DNA of 64,000 bases from Ancylomarina sp. 16SWW S1-10-2 (lineage in GTDB: Bacteria > Bacteroidota > Bacteroidia > Bacteroidales > Marinifilaceae): contig NZ_SADB01000011.1 in NCBI RefSeq assembly GCF_009669305.1, positions 582-64,581 on the forward strand, written 5' to 3'. The notes beneath the pieces are model-generated. The model was not told the DNA's origin. It made no database searches and saw only the letters and a program-made list of their open reading frames with translations. This document shows positions 20,788 to 29,511 of the stretch, piece by piece. The first letter of the stretch is position 1. The number at the start of each line of letters is the position of its first letter. A program made the position numbers and the translations under genes.

Positions 20788-22554
20788 CTATTCGATTACA
20801 TCCTTTCTGTCGAAATAGTGAGTATGTAGTAGTTTATGCGACAATTCACCACAAGGCTTACCTAAGAACTCTTCGTACAATTTAATGATATACGGATTTT
20901 CATGCGATTTACGAATTGCCTTACCAGCATCTTCGCGATAAAGAGCTGCAGCACGTTTAGCTATAATAGAGGCATCACCGTGGTGCAACGGTTGGCCTCC
21001 CCCTCCAATACAGCCGCCAGGACAAGCCATAATTTCAATAGCATGATATTGAGATTTACCATCTCTGATTTCTTCAAGAAGCTTACGAGCATTACCCAAA
21101 CCATGAGCAATACCAATGTTTAACTCGAGTCCATTAAAATCGACTTTAGCACTACGAACACCTTCCATACCACGAAAAGAAACAAAGTCTACCTTCTCTA
21201 GTGTTTTTCCTGTATAAATCTCATAAGCTGTACGAATTGCAGCCTCAATAACGCCACCTGTAATACCAAAAATGACACCAGCACCTGTTGACTCTCCCAA
21301 GGGGTTATCAAAATCCTCATCAGGAAGCGTAACAAAGTCCATATTGGCTTGTTTAATCAAGTTAGCTAATTCCCGTGTTGTGATAGAATAGTTTACGTCT
21401 GGATCACCATCAACTTTAAATTCATCACGCTGACATTCATATTTTTTAGCCAAACAAGGCATAACAGAAACAACAGTCATATCCTCACGCTTGATACCCA
21501 TTTTATTTGCCAGATAAGTTTTAGCAATAGAACCAAATATTTGCTGAGGTGAACGAGCTGTTGAAGGAATATCTTTCATATCCGGAAAGTGATGTTCAAA
21601 GAAATTAACCCAAGCTGGACAACATGAGGTTAAAATAGGAAGTTTCACCTTTTTATCGCCTTTTAAAAACGCATCAAGCCGTTGGAGCAACTCAGTACCT
21701 TCCTCCATAATAGTAAGATCGGCAGCAAAGTCAGTATCAAATACTCTATCGAAACCTAAGTTACGAAGTGCAGCAACCATTTTGCCCGTTACCAATATTC
21801 CCGGTACCATTCCAAATTCTTCGCCAAGAGCTGCCCTTACAGCAGGAGCCGTTTGAACGATAACAGTTTTATTAGGATCTGCAAGATCTCCAATCAAATG
21901 ATTGGTATGATCCTTCTCGGTAAGAGCTCCAGTGGGACATACAGCAACACATTGTCCGCAATAAGTACAAGGCGATTTCTCAAGATTCATCTCGAAAGCA
22001 GGTGACACAACTGTTTCAAAGCCACGATTAATTGCAGAAAGCGCACCTACTGTTTGCACCACATTACACATTGTTTCGCAACGACGACACATGATACACT
22101 TATCCATATCACGAATAATAGATGGAGAATAATCTACCCTATAAGTTGACTGTTCACCTTTATAATGAATCTCACGAACACCTAAATTATTAGCCATAGT
22201 CTGCAAATCACAGTTTCCTGATTTTGCACAAACCAAACAATCGGCTGGATGATCAGAAAGTATTAATTCCATGACTGTTTTACGGGCATTTAAAACTCTC
22301 ATGGAGTGCGTTTTGATATTCATTCCAGCCACACATTTTGTATTACACGAAGATGCTAGATTTTTTCTTCCCTCAACTTCGACAACACAAATACGACATC
22401 CACCTGGGTTATGCTCAATATCCAAATCCTCAAGGTGCATATAACAAAGCGTTGGTATATCAACACCAATTATTTTAGCCGCCTCAAGAATAGTAGTTCC
22501 TTGGACAACCTCTATATCTTTATTATCAATGGTTAACTTTATCATTTGTTCCAT
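20788..22554 (-). CDS. hydA: [FeFe]-hydrogenase catalytic subunit (HydA/HndD, NAD-linked type)
   Basis: A 588-residue subunit that interconverts protons and H2. Domains in order: plant-type [2Fe-2S] (Cys37, Cys53, Cys56, Cys70), His-Cys3 [4Fe-4S] (HPADCLVCAKSGNC, about 102-115), a two-[4Fe-4S] ferredoxin domain (153-206), then the H-cluster domain. All three H-cluster motifs are intact: TSCCPAW (309-315), MPCLAKKYE (365-373) and IMACPGGCIGGGGQP (508-522). The layout and gene partners match trimeric or tetrameric bifurcating group A3 enzymes, but bifurcation cannot be proved from sequence. A GGAGG site abuts the hydB stop 7 bases before the ATG. Maturases HydEFG are not in the window. Confidence 0.96.
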   Translation of the reverse strand: MEQMIKLTIDNKDIEVVQGTTILEAAKIIGVDIPTLCYMHLEDLDIEHNPGGCRICVVEVEGRKNLASSCNTKCVAGMNIKTHSMRVLNARKTVMELILSDHPADCLVCAKSGNCDLQTMANNLGVREIHYKGEQSTYRVDYSPSIIRDMDKCIMCRRCETMCNVVQTVGALSAINRGFETVVSPAFEMNLEKSPCTYCGQCVAVCPTGALTEKDHTNHLIGDLADPNKTVIVQTAPAVRAALGEEFGMVPGILVTGKMVAALRNLGFDRVFDTDFAADLTIMEEGTELLQRLDAFLKGDKKVKLPILTSCCPAWVNFFEHHFPDMKDIPSTARSPQQIFGSIAKTYLANKMGIKREDMTVVSVMPCLAKKYECQRDEFKVDGDPDVNYSITTRELANLIKQANMDFVTLPDEDFDNPLGESTGAGVIFGITGGVIEAAIRTAYEIYTGKTLEKVDFVSFRGMEGVRSAKVDFNGLELNIGIAHGLGNARKLLEEIRDGKSQYHAIEIMACPGGCIGGGGQPLHHGDASIIAKRAAALYREDAGKAIRKSHENPYIIKLYEEFLGKPCGELSHKLLHTHYFDRKDVIE

Positions 22555-22561
22555 TTCTAAG

Positions 22562-22566
22562 CCTCC
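22562..22566 (-). promoter_or_regulatory. Canonical Shine-Dalgarno site of hydA
   Basis: The minus strand reads AAGGAGG followed by a 7-base spacer and the hydA ATG. It overlaps the end of hydB and decides the start at 22554 over the internal ATG at 22545. Confidence 0.7.
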
Positions 22567-24357
22567 TTATTGTATACTAATGGCATTAAATTTACAGGCA
22601 TCCATACAAGCACCACACTTAATACATTTTTCAAAATCGATAACATGAGCTTTTTTTCGTTCTCCAGAAATACAATTCACCGGACAATTCTTGGCACAAA
22701 GCGTACAACCAACACAAAGTTCAGGATTTATAGCATATTGCAATAAAGCCTTAAATCGTCCTGCAGGACATTTATGATCTACAATATGAGCGATATACTC
22801 ATCGTAGAAATTATCAAGAGTAGACAAAACTGGATTTGGAGACGTTTGTCCCAATCCGCAAAGAGAAGTATCTTTAATTACACCACTTAAATTACGCAAT
22901 AAATCTAAATCGTTTAGAGTTCCTTCGCCTTTAGTAATCTTATCTAATATTTCATAAAGACGCTTATTACCAATACGACAAGGTGTACATTTGCCACAGG
23001 ATTCCTCAACTGAAAATTCGATATAGAATTTCGCCATAGAAACCATACAATCATCCTCATCCATAACAATCATACCACCCGATCCCATCATAGAGCCAGC
23101 TGCCAGAAGGTTATCAAAATCGATTGGTGTATCGAGATGCTTCTCTGTTAAACAACCACCAGAAGGGCCACCAGTTTGAACAGCTTTGAATTTTTTTCCA
23201 TCTTTAATACCACCACCAATTTCGTAAATTACTTCTCGAAGTGTTGTCCCCATAGGAACTTCAATAAGTCCAACATTATTAATATTTCCTGCCAAAGCAA
23301 AAACCTTAGTTCCTTTTGATTTTTCAGTTCCGATAGAACTAAACCATTTAGCACCTTTGTTGATAATAACAGGAATATTAGCAAAAGTCTCCACATTATT
23401 TACATTCGTTGGCTTACCCTTATATCCTGATTCCGTTGGGAAAGGAGGTTTTATTGTTGGTTCACCACGAAGTCCTTCCATGGAATAAATCAAAGCCGTT
23501 TCTTCACCACAAACAAAAGCTCCAGCACCATAACGCATCTCAACGTCGAAATTGAAACCCGAACCTAAAATATCATTCCCCAACAAACCATACTGCCGAG
23601 CTTGATTAATTGCTACTTTCAAACGTTCAATAGCAAGTGGATATTCAGCTCGTACATATATAATACCTTGGTCAGCACCTATTGAGTATGCACAAATAGC
23701 CATTGCCTCAAGTACCGAATGCGGATCTCCTTCGAGTATAGAACGATCCATAAATGCGCCTGGATCTCCCTCATCAGCATTACAAACCACATATTTTTGA
23801 TCAGCTTTGTATTTAGAAGCAATCTCCCACTTCAAGCCAGTTGGAAACCCTCCTCCTCCACGTCCGCGTAAACCAGATTCTTTAATCACATCAACAACAG
23901 TCTGTGGTAACATTTCGAAACACTTCCCTAATGCGCTATAACCATCACGAGCAATATATTCCTCAATATTTTCGGGATCAATAAATCCACAATTTCTAAG
24001 AGCAACACGAATCTGTTTCTTATGGAGACCACTATTTTGGGCATTACTTACAACTTCTTTATTAATAGTAGCGGCGTAAAGTAAACGTGATACCTGTCGA
24101 CCTTTAATAATATGCTCCTCAATAATTTCTTCAGCATCTTCAGGCTTCACTTCAATATAAAAGGTGTTATCGGGAAGAATTTTTACGATTGGCCCTTTTT
24201 CACAAAAGCCAAAGCAAGCTGTAGTCACTACCTGAACTTCATTCTCAAGACCTTTAGCTTTAAGTACAAGTTCAAACTTATTTTGAATAAGCTCACTTGC
24301 AGATGCTCTACAACCTGCTCCACTACAAATAAGAATATGCATTTTATACTTTCCCAT
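22567..24357 (-). CDS. hydB: NAD-dependent [FeFe]-hydrogenase, NuoF-like flavin subunit (HydB/HndC)
   Basis: A 596-residue electron-input subunit. An N-terminal thioredoxin-like [2Fe-2S] domain (CSGAGCRAS, CFGFCEKGP) precedes the NuoF core, where GLRGRGGGGFPTGLKW binds FMN and NAD and CNADEGDPGAFMDR follows. The SLBB domain and the NuoF [4Fe-4S] motif ESCGKCTPCRIG come next. A C-terminal pair of [4Fe-4S] ferredoxin motifs (CVGCTLCAKNCP and CIKCGACMDACK) completes it. It oxidises or reduces NAD and, in bifurcating enzymes, exchanges with ferredoxin. It ends 12 bases before hydA. Confidence 0.95.
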   Translation of the reverse strand: MGKYKMHILICSGAGCRASASELIQNKFELVLKAKGLENEVQVVTTACFGFCEKGPIVKILPDNTFYIEVKPEDAEEIIEEHIIKGRQVSRLLYAATINKEVVSNAQNSGLHKKQIRVALRNCGFIDPENIEEYIARDGYSALGKCFEMLPQTVVDVIKESGLRGRGGGGFPTGLKWEIASKYKADQKYVVCNADEGDPGAFMDRSILEGDPHSVLEAMAICAYSIGADQGIIYVRAEYPLAIERLKVAINQARQYGLLGNDILGSGFNFDVEMRYGAGAFVCGEETALIYSMEGLRGEPTIKPPFPTESGYKGKPTNVNNVETFANIPVIINKGAKWFSSIGTEKSKGTKVFALAGNINNVGLIEVPMGTTLREVIYEIGGGIKDGKKFKAVQTGGPSGGCLTEKHLDTPIDFDNLLAAGSMMGSGGMIVMDEDDCMVSMAKFYIEFSVEESCGKCTPCRIGNKRLYEILDKITKGEGTLNDLDLLRNLSGVIKDTSLCGLGQTSPNPVLSTLDNFYDEYIAHIVDHKCPAGRFKALLQYAINPELCVGCTLCAKNCPVNCISGERKKAHVIDFEKCIKCGACMDACKFNAISIQ

Positions 24358-24378
24358 AACAGCGATTAGGTTTAAATA

Positions 24379-24771
24379 TTAGTCAATAGTATTATAGTTT
24401 ACAGGAATAATTCCATCAACCAATTCACCATTCTTAATATACTTCTCAATAATTTCATTAGCTCTTTTTAAATCAACATCTCCAAAAACGATAGGTTCTT
24501 CACCCGGCAAAGTCACTTCGATGGTTGGTTCTGCATAACAATAGCCCATACATCCTGTTTGAGTAACAAGGGCTAAAATTCCTCTCTTGGAACATTCTTC
24601 AATAAAGTAATTCATCACCTCTTTTGCACCAGAAGCAATACCACAAGTAGCCATAGCAATTTTAACTTGGAACATACTATCTGGAGCATCACACTTTGCT
24701 ATAAGATCCATTTTCATCTGAAAATTTTCTTTTATTTTCTTTAGATCTGTAAGAGATTTTACTTTTGCCAT
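24379..24771 (-). CDS. hndB: Thioredoxin-like [2Fe-2S] subunit (HndB-like), first gene of hydrogenase operon
   Basis: A 130-residue protein with a thioredoxin-like ferredoxin core: ATCGIASGAKEVM (Cys43) and TGCMGYCYAEPTIEV (Cys74, Cys78). This matches HndB of NADP-reducing hydrogenases and the small extra subunit of HydABC-type operons. It probably sits in the electron path or helps assembly; the exact role is unsettled in the family. It lies 21 bases upstream of hydB and heads the operon. Confidence 0.85.
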   Translation of the reverse strand: MAKVKSLTDLKKIKENFQMKMDLIAKCDAPDSMFQVKIAMATCGIASGAKEVMNYFIEECSKRGILALVTQTGCMGYCYAEPTIEVTLPGEEPIVFGDVDLKRANEIIEKYIKNGELVDGIIPVNYNTID

Positions 24772-25149
24772 AATCTCAAATGTTTAAGGTTCGAATTATA
24801 TTATCGTGATCATATTCTCGTTTATTATAACTTTTAGAGAAACATGCCATTCATTTTATAGAGATATTCCATAGTAGGTTAATTTGTGCACTCTGCCTTG
24901 TAACTAAAGATACAAAAAAGCCAAAAGCTTTCCATATTTACACACTACATTTCCCTTCTCTAAGAGCACTAGTTACTAATATATAACACCTGAATTGGAG
25001 TTTGAAATTCATAAAAGCTGAATAATCCTTCAATTTAAAAAAAATATTAAGTATCAATTATTATCTTAATTCGTAACTTTCAATCATTAAAAATATAGTC
25101 ACCCATATCAATACGCTTTCTTCTTATTAAACTCTTTTTTCTTTAGTAG
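24772..25149. other. Divergent intergenic region, hydrogenase operon / usp
   Basis: These 378 bases separate the hydrogenase operon (-) from the universal stress gene (+). The promoters must lie here, but I could not find a TAnnTTTG box with a well-spaced TTTG on either strand. No gene or strong hairpin was seen. Confidence 0.5.
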
Positions 25150-25956
25150 ATGTATAAAAAAAATCAAAATATATTACTTCTAATTCAAGAATTAGAACCA
25201 AACAAAAAAGCTTTAAATCATGCTCTAAAAATCGCCAACATATTTAAATCTAAAGTCTTAATCTCGACTTCTCCTTTCTCAAAAAACAAAATAGAACAGA
25301 CCGATATTGAGGCTTATATATCAAAATTAGAGCATGTTAATACAATTACACTAGACAACACGAAAGAAGAACCAAACAAAAGCATTGAAAAACTCAACAT
25401 TATTTTCCTAATCATAGAAATTAACAATAAAACGGATTTCAAGTTGTTTTTGAAGAACAACATATTCTCCTGGATACTAAAAGCAAAAATTCCATCATTA
25501 CTAATTAGTAGAAACACTTCGAGCAATACCGATTATTCAAATATTATCCTACCTATAGATCATAAAAAGGAATCGAAAGAGAAAATGATTTGGGCAAGTT
25601 ATTTTGGTCGATTCAACAATTCAGTCGTTCAACTTATTCTAGCCAATGAGAAGGAAGATGTATCCATGAAAACAATTAGAAACACGTTAGCATTCACAAA
25701 AAAGATGTTCTCACAATTTATTTTTGAATATAAAATTCACAAATCTAAATTACCTAGCAAAAGTATTAACGAGGAAGCCTTTAAAACATCAACAACTCAA
25801 GAGTCTGACCTTGTGATTTTAATGACTGATAAAACAGAAGGCATTCTTTTTCCAAGGTATAATTCATCAAAAATTAAACACTATATGAATACATATTCTA
25901 ATCCCATACTTTTAATAAATCCTATGAAAGATTACTACCTCCCCTGCGATAGTTAA
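25150..25956 (+). CDS. Divergent tandem universal stress protein (UspA fold)
   Basis: A 268-residue cytosolic protein that looks like two UspA-type units. The first (about 1-130) begins NILLLIQELEPNKKALNHALKIA and ends IPSLLISR. The second (about 135-265) begins YSNIILPIDHKKESKEKMIWA and ends NPILLINP. The ATP-binding glycine motif (G-x2-G-x9-G) is not recognisable in either half, so it may not bind ATP. The next gene along is a cation exchanger. The assignment rests on fold-like pattern rather than strong motifs. Confidence 0.6.
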   Translation: MYKKNQNILLLIQELEPNKKALNHALKIANIFKSKVLISTSPFSKNKIEQTDIEAYISKLEHVNTITLDNTKEEPNKSIEKLNIIFLIIEINNKTDFKLFLKNNIFSWILKAKIPSLLISRNTSSNTDYSNIILPIDHKKESKEKMIWASYFGRFNNSVVQLILANEKEDVSMKTIRNTLAFTKKMFSQFIFEYKIHKSKLPSKSINEEAFKTSTTQESDLVILMTDKTEGILFPRYNSSKIKHYMNTYSNPILLINPMKDYYLPCDS

Positions 25957-26195
25957 CAAACTACGTTATGAATTCAGCTGTAAATAATAAAATAAGGACA
26001 AACATTACAATTTGGCTCGACTGTGATTTTGATTGATAAACGAACTGTTATAATAAATCACTCTAAAATAGAGGTTTGTAAAAAAGACTAATTCAAAGTA
26101 TTTAAATATTCTTTTTCCTCATTTTAATAAAAAAATTACCATTAATTTCGGGGTACAAATAGAACAAACTCAGAATACATCTATTACTATAAAAC

Positions 26196-27401
26196 ATGGA
26201 TATTTTCAATCTCATTTTTCACACTTGGTACGGTGGGTTAACCTTAATGATAATCTGCTCTCTTATAATTGCAAAATCGTGCAATATATTTGAGGTGGCA
26301 ACAGACTATCTAGGTCGAAATATGAGCGAAGGCGTTAAAGGAGCTTCCTTAAATGCCATTGGATCATCAATTCCAGAACTATTAACAACTGTCTTTTTCT
26401 TAATCTTTGCTACTCATGCCAATTTAGCTCGTGACTTAGCTGCTAGTATTGGTGGTAATACCGGTTCGGCCATATTCAATAGTATTGCCATACCCATGCT
26501 AGTAATAGGAACAGTTATTGCAACAGTTCCTGGCGTAGTTGGTCTAAAAATCAGCAAAAAAGTTGTTATTCGAGATGGCTTATTTCTTATTACTGCAGAA
26601 CTTCTACTTATCGTACTCCTTTCTAGTAAATACATTACACATTGGCACGGTTGGGCTTTCACTTTATTCTACCTCATATACCTAGCTTACACCTTCTTAT
26701 CAATGAAAAAAGGTAAAAACCCAGAACCACAGTCAAGTGATCATAATGACGATAGTGAACAAGGAAAATATTTAAAATATGTATTAAAAACAGGAACAGG
26801 AAGGAAGCGTAGAAGTTGGTTACTCTTAGTAGGATCCACTCTTATTATTGCAGTAGCTTGTTCTGGATTAGTGGAAGGCTGTAAAGGTATTTCAAACTCA
26901 CTAGGAATTAACCCTCTTTTTGTAGCATTAATATTAATTGCAGCCGCTAGCAGTGTACCAGACACTATCATTTCTATTCGAGATGCAAAAAAAGGGAACT
27001 ACGACGACTCTTTATCAAACATCTTAGGATCTAATATTTTTGACATCTCAATTAGCTTAGGACTTCCACTAGCTTTATTTTTATTATTCACCGGACAAAA
27101 GATCGAATTCTCTGAAGCTGGTTCAACCTTAGTTGATATCCGAATCGTTTTATTAATTGTAACACTTATAACAATTGCCATTTTTTACTTTAGTACCATT
27201 CTAAAAAAGCGTCATGTCGTCTTTTTAGGTCTTCTTTACACTATATTTATTTTATACGCAATTGGTGCTGCCGAGTATTATTCTGGTAGTAATTCATTAC
27301 TATCACAAGCCTCAGGCTCTTTTATTCAATATCTCAGACAACCTAATGGTCTTGGAGAACATCTTCAGAGACTAGCAGATTATATTACTTCTGGTTGGTA
27401 A
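26196..27401 (+). CDS. Sodium/calcium exchanger family (CaCA) membrane protein
   Basis: A 401-residue membrane protein with about ten hydrophobic segments and two inverted alpha repeats. Alpha-1 is LNAIGSSIPELLTTVFF with GGNTGSAIFNSI; alpha-2 is AAASSVPDTIISIRDAKKG with LSNILGSNIFDISISLG. The Ser-Pro-Glu of alpha-1 and Ser-x-Pro-Asp of alpha-2 are the ion-binding positions of the family. A hydrophilic loop (about 165-205) separates the halves. It would exchange Na+ or H+ for Ca2+; cation specificity cannot be read from sequence. Confidence 0.88.
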   Translation: MDIFNLIFHTWYGGLTLMIICSLIIAKSCNIFEVATDYLGRNMSEGVKGASLNAIGSSIPELLTTVFFLIFATHANLARDLAASIGGNTGSAIFNSIAIPMLVIGTVIATVPGVVGLKISKKVVIRDGLFLITAELLLIVLLSSKYITHWHGWAFTLFYLIYLAYTFLSMKKGKNPEPQSSDHNDDSEQGKYLKYVLKTGTGRKRRSWLLLVGSTLIIAVACSGLVEGCKGISNSLGINPLFVALILIAAASSVPDTIISIRDAKKGNYDDSLSNILGSNIFDISISLGLPLALFLLFTGQKIEFSEAGSTLVDIRIVLLIVTLITIAIFYFSTILKKRHVVFLGLLYTIFILYAIGAAEYYSGSNSLLSQASGSFIQYLRQPNGLGEHLQRLADYITSGW

Positions 27402-27461
27402 AATTTTGTACTTGATAATTACCGCCATAACTTTAAATTCAAATCACTAATTCTATCAATC

Positions 27462-28094
27462 ATGTTTAGTTCATTCGAAATCATCTATAAATTCTCATTA
27501 CAATTAATATTGAGCTTTTGGATTATAGTCTGGTCTATATTGTCGTGGTACGGAGTCGAATTAGTTTTCGGAATAAGCCTATGGCAAATTCCGTCAACAA
27601 TATTAGGTACACTTCTAGCTGTTATAACTGGAGTCTATTTTTACTCTATTCTTTCTATTCCCTATAAACTATCAAGAAAATTTGATATCATAAAAGATAA
27701 GGTTGCCTTAGAATCCTATCAGAACTGTGACGATTTTCAAAAAGAAGTTGCTGATTTCATTATTGATTTTTTTAATTACCCAGGTACCAATGTCATCGGC
27801 GGAAACTTCCATTTTAAAGGATGCAAAAAATACATTTGTAATTCTGGAGAACAAATCGATAATTTCAAATCTGACTCAATTACAAAATATAAACTGAAGT
27901 CAGGCAAAAGAGCCGTCTATATTCCAATTAAAATTGCTGAGCATGACTTAGGAGATATGTTGTTAATAATGGAAGGTTGGACATTACCACTTTTTAAAAG
28001 TATTATGGCTGACTTTGAAAATTATTTTCTTGATGATCAACTTTTCCATGTCCTAAATTATGTGACTAGAAAACAAGTTGAAAAGAAAAATTAA
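27462..28094 (+). CDS. Two-span membrane protein of unknown function
   Basis: A 210-residue protein I do not recognise. Two transmembrane helices (about 8-30 and 43-68) are followed by a soluble domain of about 140 residues that begins YKLSRKFDIIKDK and ends YVTRKQVEKKN. Its pattern of short strands (GKRAVYIPIKIAEHDLGDMLLIMEGW) loosely suggests a GAF/PAS-like sensory fold, but no ligand motif is visible. It starts 60 bases after the exchanger on the same strand, so an operon and an accessory role are possible. Confidence 0.6.
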   Translation: MFSSFEIIYKFSLQLILSFWIIVWSILSWYGVELVFGISLWQIPSTILGTLLAVITGVYFYSILSIPYKLSRKFDIIKDKVALESYQNCDDFQKEVADFIIDFFNYPGTNVIGGNFHFKGCKKYICNSGEQIDNFKSDSITKYKLKSGKRAVYIPIKIAEHDLGDMLLIMEGWTLPLFKSIMADFENYFLDDQLFHVLNYVTRKQVEKKN

Positions 28095-28351
28095 GCTACA
28101 ACAAAAATATTTCAGGATATCTTATCAGCTATTACTTCTAATACTAAGCACCTTAGGATTTATTAACATTTCACATCATAATAATTCATCCTAAAGCCTT
28201 TCTTTATTGAAATATTTTAGCTAATTTCATGACAGAAAGATTAATCAAAACGGCATTTACAAGCCACACGTGCACATTTTACAACTGATCAGTTACTATT
28301 TAACGAAATATTAACTCATGCTCTTAGGGGCACTAAAATATAGGAGGACCT
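28095..28351 (+). other. Leader region upstream of hpf copy 2
   Basis: These 257 bases hold no gene. A strong AGGAGG site ends the region. I could not identify a TAnnTTTG box with correct spacing, so the hpf paralogue may use another sigma factor or read-through. Confidence 0.4.
28342..28347 (+). promoter_or_regulatory. Canonical Shine-Dalgarno site of hpf copy 2
   Basis: AGGAGG lies 7 bases before the ATG at 28355. This selects that codon over the GTG at 28352 and the ATG at 28361, and the resulting N-terminus MNMKIQSVGF aligns with MKVNIQAVGF of copy 1 without a gap. Confidence 0.8.
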
Positions 28352-28354
28352 GTG

Positions 28355-28642
28355 ATGAATATGAAAATACAATCCGTAGGCTTTAAAGCCGATAAAAAAC
28401 TTGAGGATTTCATCAATCAAAAGTTAACTAAACTAAATAAGTTTGATAGTAATATTAGTGATTATAACGTCACATTAAATATTGAAAATTCAGATCCTAA
28501 AGCCAATAAGGTTGTTGATGTAAAAATTAACGTTCCTGGGAATGAACTTTTTGCTTCAAAACAATCTAATTCTTTCGAAGCAGCTGTAGAACTTGTTACA
28601 GATGCTTTAAAAACTCAGATCTTAAAAAATAAAGAAAAATAA
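28355..28642 (+). CDS. hpf: Ribosome hibernation promoting factor (short HPF), copy 2
   Basis: A 95-residue paralogue of the HPF at 17123-17422. It shares the layout IQSVGFKADKKLEDFINQKL, DVKINVPGNELFASKQSNSFEAAVE and a basic end (LKTQILKNKEK). It probably binds the 30S decoding centre under stress. The N-terminal half is less conserved and more acidic than copy 1, so the two may act in different conditions. It stands alone after a stress/cation gene group and before a bidirectional terminator. Confidence 0.88.
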   Translation: MNMKIQSVGFKADKKLEDFINQKLTKLNKFDSNISDYNVTLNIENSDPKANKVVDVKINVPGNELFASKQSNSFEAAVELVTDALKTQILKNKEK

Positions 28643-28659
28643 TCTTCTAGTATAGTAAG

Positions 28660-28692
28660 AAAGCCCTGATACACTTATCAGGGCTTTTTTTT
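28660..28692. terminator. Bidirectional terminator between hpf copy 2 and the CDGSH gene
   Basis: A perfect 12-bp stem (28660-28671 with 28676-28687, 4-base loop) is followed by eight T residues. The T-run touches the stop codon of the convergent gene. Confidence 0.85.
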
Positions 28693-29128
28693 AGTCTTCA
28701 AAATCAATTTTTCTATGTGTTCCATCACAAAATGGCTTATTCTTTGATTTACCACAACGACAGAAAAATGTATCACCTAGTTTAATTTCTCTTTGCCCAT
28801 TTGTATTGATCAAAGTTATTGGACCTTCAATCATCAATGGACCTTTTGGTATAACCTTTACTTTTAATCCAGATTCAATTGCCACAGGCTCCTCACTCTT
28901 TTCTTTCTCTGGTATATTAATATAAAATGATAAGGCCTTTGTTGGACATTTCTGTACTTGTTTAATGATCTCCTCATTAGTAGCAGCATTAATTTTTATC
29001 CAAGGTTGTTCTCCTGGTTTAAAAACCGAAGCTAAACCCTTTGCACACACTCCAGAATGAATACATAAATCACTTTGATACACAACAGTAATTTCACCAT
29101 TACTGTACTCTTTTTTTTTATTTTTCAT
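28691..29128 (-). CDS. Ferredoxin-like plus CDGSH iron-sulfur protein
   Basis: A 145-residue fusion. The N-terminal part (about 10-68) is a Fer4_19-type mono-cluster domain with Cys in LCIHSGVCAKGL and QKCPTKALSF. The C-terminal part (about 95-145) is a CDGSH domain: FFCRCGKSKNKPFCDGTHRKI with the three-Cys-one-His [2Fe-2S] site. Such proteins are small redox or cluster-transfer factors; no partner is known. It is cytosolic, with no signal peptide, and convergent with hpf copy 2. Confidence 0.88.
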   Translation of the reverse strand: MKNKKKEYSNGEITVVYQSDLCIHSGVCAKGLASVFKPGEQPWIKINAATNEEIIKQVQKCPTKALSFYINIPEKEKSEEPVAIESGLKVKVIPKGPLMIEGPITLINTNGQREIKLGDTFFCRCGKSKNKPFCDGTHRKIDFED

Positions 29129-29309
29129 ATCAGTAATTATTTAGATATTATTAGCTATTCGACCTAATTCATAATTTAACACTTAAAAATGAAAAATTCA
29201 TTAGATATTTATAAAAAAAAATCTTCAAACTAAAAACCTCATCCTTAAAACACTAGCAAAACTAGGGACTACCGAACATCAAATTCTTTCTATTTCTTTA
29301 ACAAAAGCA

Positions 29310-29340
29310 CTTGCAGATATCAGTATTTATCCTACTTTTG
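29310..29340 (+). promoter_or_regulatory. Promoter of the stand-alone tRNA-Trp gene
   Basis: CTTG (29310-29313) and TACTTTTG (29333-29340) are 19 bases apart, matching the Bacteroidota -33/-7 pattern. The tRNA begins 35 bases after the -7 box. Confidence 0.6.
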
Positions 29341-29374
29341 TCGCAGACAAGACAAAAAAATGACTTGTTTACAG

Positions 29375-29447
29375 ACGGGTGTAGCTCAGTTGGCAGAGCA
29401 CTGGTCTCCAAAACCAGGTGTCGGGAGTTCGAGTCTCTCCACCCGTG
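29375..29447 (+). tRNA. tRNA-Trp (anticodon CCA), copy 2
   Basis: A 73-base gene with the same mature sequence as the copy at 15288-15360. It stands alone between protein genes with its own promoter-like element and terminator, unlike copy 1 inside the tuf-secE operon. Confidence 0.96.
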
Positions 29448-29454
29448 CAAAAAG

Positions 29455-29489
29455 AAAGCCTTTTGAAGATATCTTCAAAAGGCTTTTTT
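29455..29489 (+). terminator. Terminator after tRNA-Trp copy 2
   Basis: A 16-bp perfect palindrome (29455-29470 with 29471-29486) is followed by a T-run. With an A-run on the left it may also serve the convergent FAD oxidoreductase gene. Confidence 0.8.
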
Positions 29490-29511
29490 CTGTTTAATTT
29501 TTTACTGTATT

